Below, piece by piece: positions 11,987 to 13,062 of a DNA stretch of 13,062 bases. Origin of the DNA: CAZGUH01 sp964529005. Its GTDB lineage: Bacteria; Actinomycetota; Acidimicrobiia; Acidimicrobiales; Ilumatobacteraceae. The stretch lies in the NCBI GenBank assembly GCA_964529005.1, contig CAZGUH010000071.1, positions 1 to 13,062 on the forward strand, given 5' to 3'. The notes below the pieces were generated by a model. That model worked only from the letters and a program-made list of their open reading frames with translations, made no database searches and had not been told where the DNA came from. The stretch's first letter is position 1. Each line of letters begins with the position of its first letter. Position numbers and translations under genes: made by a program.

Positions 11987-12931
11987 ATGAGGATCTCCGT
12001 GTGGCCGCGACCCTCGCAGCCCTGGAACGACGTGCTGGAGCTCGCCCGCCACGCCGAGCGCACCGGGTGGGACGGCATCTGGATCTCCGACCACCTCATG
12101 CCCGACACGCCGACGGGCGCGCCGGATCCGAACCCGATGAACGAGTGCCTGTCCACGCTCGCTGCGCTCGCCGCCTCGGTGCCGCGCATCCGGCTCGGCA
12201 CGCTCGTCGTCGGCAACACCTTCCGCCACCCCGCGGTGCTCGCCAAGACGGTCGCCACCATCGACCAGATCAGCGAGGGCCGCGTCGTCCTCGGTCTGGG
12301 CGCGGGCTGGCAGCGCAACGAACACGACGCCTACGGGATCGAGTTCGGCGACGTGCGATGGCGCTTGGATCGCCTGGAGGAGGCCTGCGCCGTCATCACC
12401 TCGCTGCTGCGCGACGAGACGACGACGTTCGCCGGGCGGCACTACCGCGTGACCGACGCGCCGCTCGCGCCCAAGCCCGCCGGACCGCTGCCGCTGCTGC
12501 TCGGCGTCGCAGGCGAGAAGATCTCGATGCGCATCGCCGCCCGCTACGCCGACGAGTGGAACCTGTGGGGCCTGCCGAGCGACGTGCGGGCCAAGCGCGC
12601 CGTGCTCGACGCGCACTGCGCGGCGATCGGCCGCGATCCCGCGACGATCCGGACCTCGGCCCAGGCGCTCGTGTTCGTCGGCGACGACGAGGAGTGGCTG
12701 GCGCGCGTGCGACCGCCCACCGACGGACCGCCGCCTCCCGGGCCGCCTCGCCTGGTGGGAACGCCCGCCGAGCTCCAAGAGGTGATCGGCGACTACCTCG
12801 ACGCCGGGCTCGACGAGCTGATCGTTCCGGACTTCACGTTCGGCCCCGGCCCCGGCCGCCTCGACACCTTCGACCGCCTGCTCGCCGAGGTGTTCGCGCC
12901 GCTCGGGCTCCAGGCATCGCGATCTCGCTGA
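11987..12931 (+). CDS. LLM class (luciferase-like), probably F420-dependent, oxidoreductase
   Basis: A 314-residue TIM-barrel protein of the bacterial-luciferase superfamily, which uses F420 or flavin for hydride transfer or monooxygenation in the cytoplasm. The N-terminal strand MRISVWP, then AERTGWDGIWISDH at residues 23-36, and FRHPAVLAKTVATIDQISEG at 79-98 with VVLGLGAGW at 100-108 are characteristic of actinobacterial F420-type members. PLLLGVAGEKISMRIAARYAD continues the barrel. A proline-rich stretch, RPPTDGPPPPGPP at 242-254, sits in the C-terminal part where an insertion loop is expected. AGGAGGGGG at 11973-11981, 5 nt before the ATG, fixes the start although the frame is open further upstream. 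The preference for F420 is inferred from family and likely host. Substrate unknown; a probable amidohydrolase gene follows 75 bp later on the same strand. Confidence 0.9.
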   Translation: MRISVWPRPSQPWNDVLELARHAERTGWDGIWISDHLMPDTPTGAPDPNPMNECLSTLAALAASVPRIRLGTLVVGNTFRHPAVLAKTVATIDQISEGRVVLGLGAGWQRNEHDAYGIEFGDVRWRLDRLEEACAVITSLLRDETTTFAGRHYRVTDAPLAPKPAGPLPLLLGVAGEKISMRIAARYADEWNLWGLPSDVRAKRAVLDAHCAAIGRDPATIRTSAQALVFVGDDEEWLARVRPPTDGPPPPGPPRLVGTPAELQEVIGDYLDAGLDELIVPDFTFGPGPGRLDTFDRLLAEVFAPLGLQASRSR

Positions 12932-12967
12932 GCGGTACGGGCCGTCTCCACCACGTCGCGTCGTTCG

Positions 12968-12973
12968 TACGAT
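12968..12973 (+). promoter_or_regulatory. Candidate -10 element (TACGAT) for the terminal gene
   Basis: TACGAT is a good TANNNT match 33 bp before the GTG at 13007. A start near 12980 gives a short leader with the GAGGGGG ribosome site at 12994-13000. No clear -35 is visible. If real, the last gene has its own promoter despite the close LLM gene. Confidence 0.42.
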
Positions 12974-13006
12974 CCAGATGGGTTCGTGAGGGTGAGGGGG
13001 TATCCG

Positions 13007-13062
13007 GTGTCGGTGTCGTGGGATGCGATCGATCGGTATGTGGTGATCTCGTCGGATTGTCA
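13007..13062 (+). CDS. Probable amidohydrolase family protein, N terminus only (runs off the window)
   Basis: The first 18 codons of a gene starting at GTG 13007, with GAGGGGG at 12994-13000 six nt upstream. The translation, ending in RYVVISSDCH when the cut last codon is completed as His, resembles the opening of metal-dependent hydrolases of the amidohydrolase-2 group, where a DxH motif at the end of the first strand binds the metal. Third positions include five T in 18 codons, unlike the C/G-ending usage of all preceding genes. The fragment is too short for a firm assignment. Confidence 0.55.
   Translation, partial: MSVSWDAIDRYVVISSDC

Noticed and set aside
1..13062. CRISPR arrays, tRNA or rRNA genes, insertion sequences, attachment sites
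   Set aside because: Looked for on both strands; no regularly spaced repeats, cloverleaf-like sequences, transposase motifs or flanking inverted repeats were seen.

Overview
The window is very GC-rich, with strong G/C bias at third codon positions. It carries about a dozen tightly packed catabolic genes. An F420-type LLM oxidoreductase, TANNNT -10 elements, probable leaderless starts and a KstD-like flavoprotein point to a high-GC actinobacterium, perhaps an acidimicrobial or other soil/aquatic lineage. This placement is inference; no rRNA or other phylogenetic marker is present. I see no tRNA, rRNA, CRISPR array, transposase or phage gene.

Layout. (1) 1-2746, plus strand: the 3' tail of an unidentified gene, an SDR oxidoreductase (probably leaderless), then a lipoprotein solute-binding protein of the dipeptide/nickel ABC family with no permease or ATPase genes beside it. 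(2) 2747-2858: a 21-bp-stem hairpin between convergent genes, followed by three tandem 17-18 bp repeats that run into the end of the next gene. (3) 2859-4625, minus strand: an enoyl-CoA hydratase/isomerase-family protein lacking both usual catalytic glutamates, preceded in transcription order by a 3-hydroxyisobutyrate dehydrogenase-family protein, probably a two-gene unit with a leaderless start. (4) 4748-8472, minus strand: a four-gene operon in transcription order fumarylacetoacetate-hydrolase (FAH) family protein, acylating acetaldehyde dehydrogenase, 4-hydroxy-2-oxovalerate aldolase, 2-keto-4-pentenoate hydratase. (5) 8694-9473, plus strand: a divergent IclR-type regulator, separated from the operon by 221 bp holding a good palindromic operator candidate. 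(6) 9553-11853, minus strand: a 3-ketosteroid-delta1-dehydrogenase-like flavoprotein and, upstream of it, a SnoaL/NTF2-like protein. (7) 11987-13062, plus strand: an LLM-class oxidoreductase and the first 18 codons of a probable amidohydrolase.

Function. Hydratase, aldolase and acylating aldehyde dehydrogenase form the complete lower meta-cleavage route: 2-hydroxypentadienoate-type acids go to 4-hydroxy-2-oxoacids, then pyruvate plus an aldehyde, then an acyl-CoA. The same set acts after ring cleavage of phenols, phenylpropanoids and the steroid A/B rings (MhpDEF, DmpEGF, HsaEFG). The upper enzymes, an extradiol dioxygenase and a C-C hydrolase, are not in the window. The FAH-family enzyme may take the place of a hydrolase, isomerase or decarboxylase step. 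Nearby SDR, KstD-like, enoyl-CoA hydratase-like and hydroxyacid dehydrogenase genes suggest a broader steroid or alicyclic/aromatic acid catabolic island; the substrate cannot be read from sequence alone.

The points most worth a second look are an apparent CTG start for the hydratase in a CTGA overlap, the acid-less crotonase-fold enzyme, the tandem repeat duplicating that gene's 3' end, two identically spaced leaderless promoters, and the putative IclR operator.
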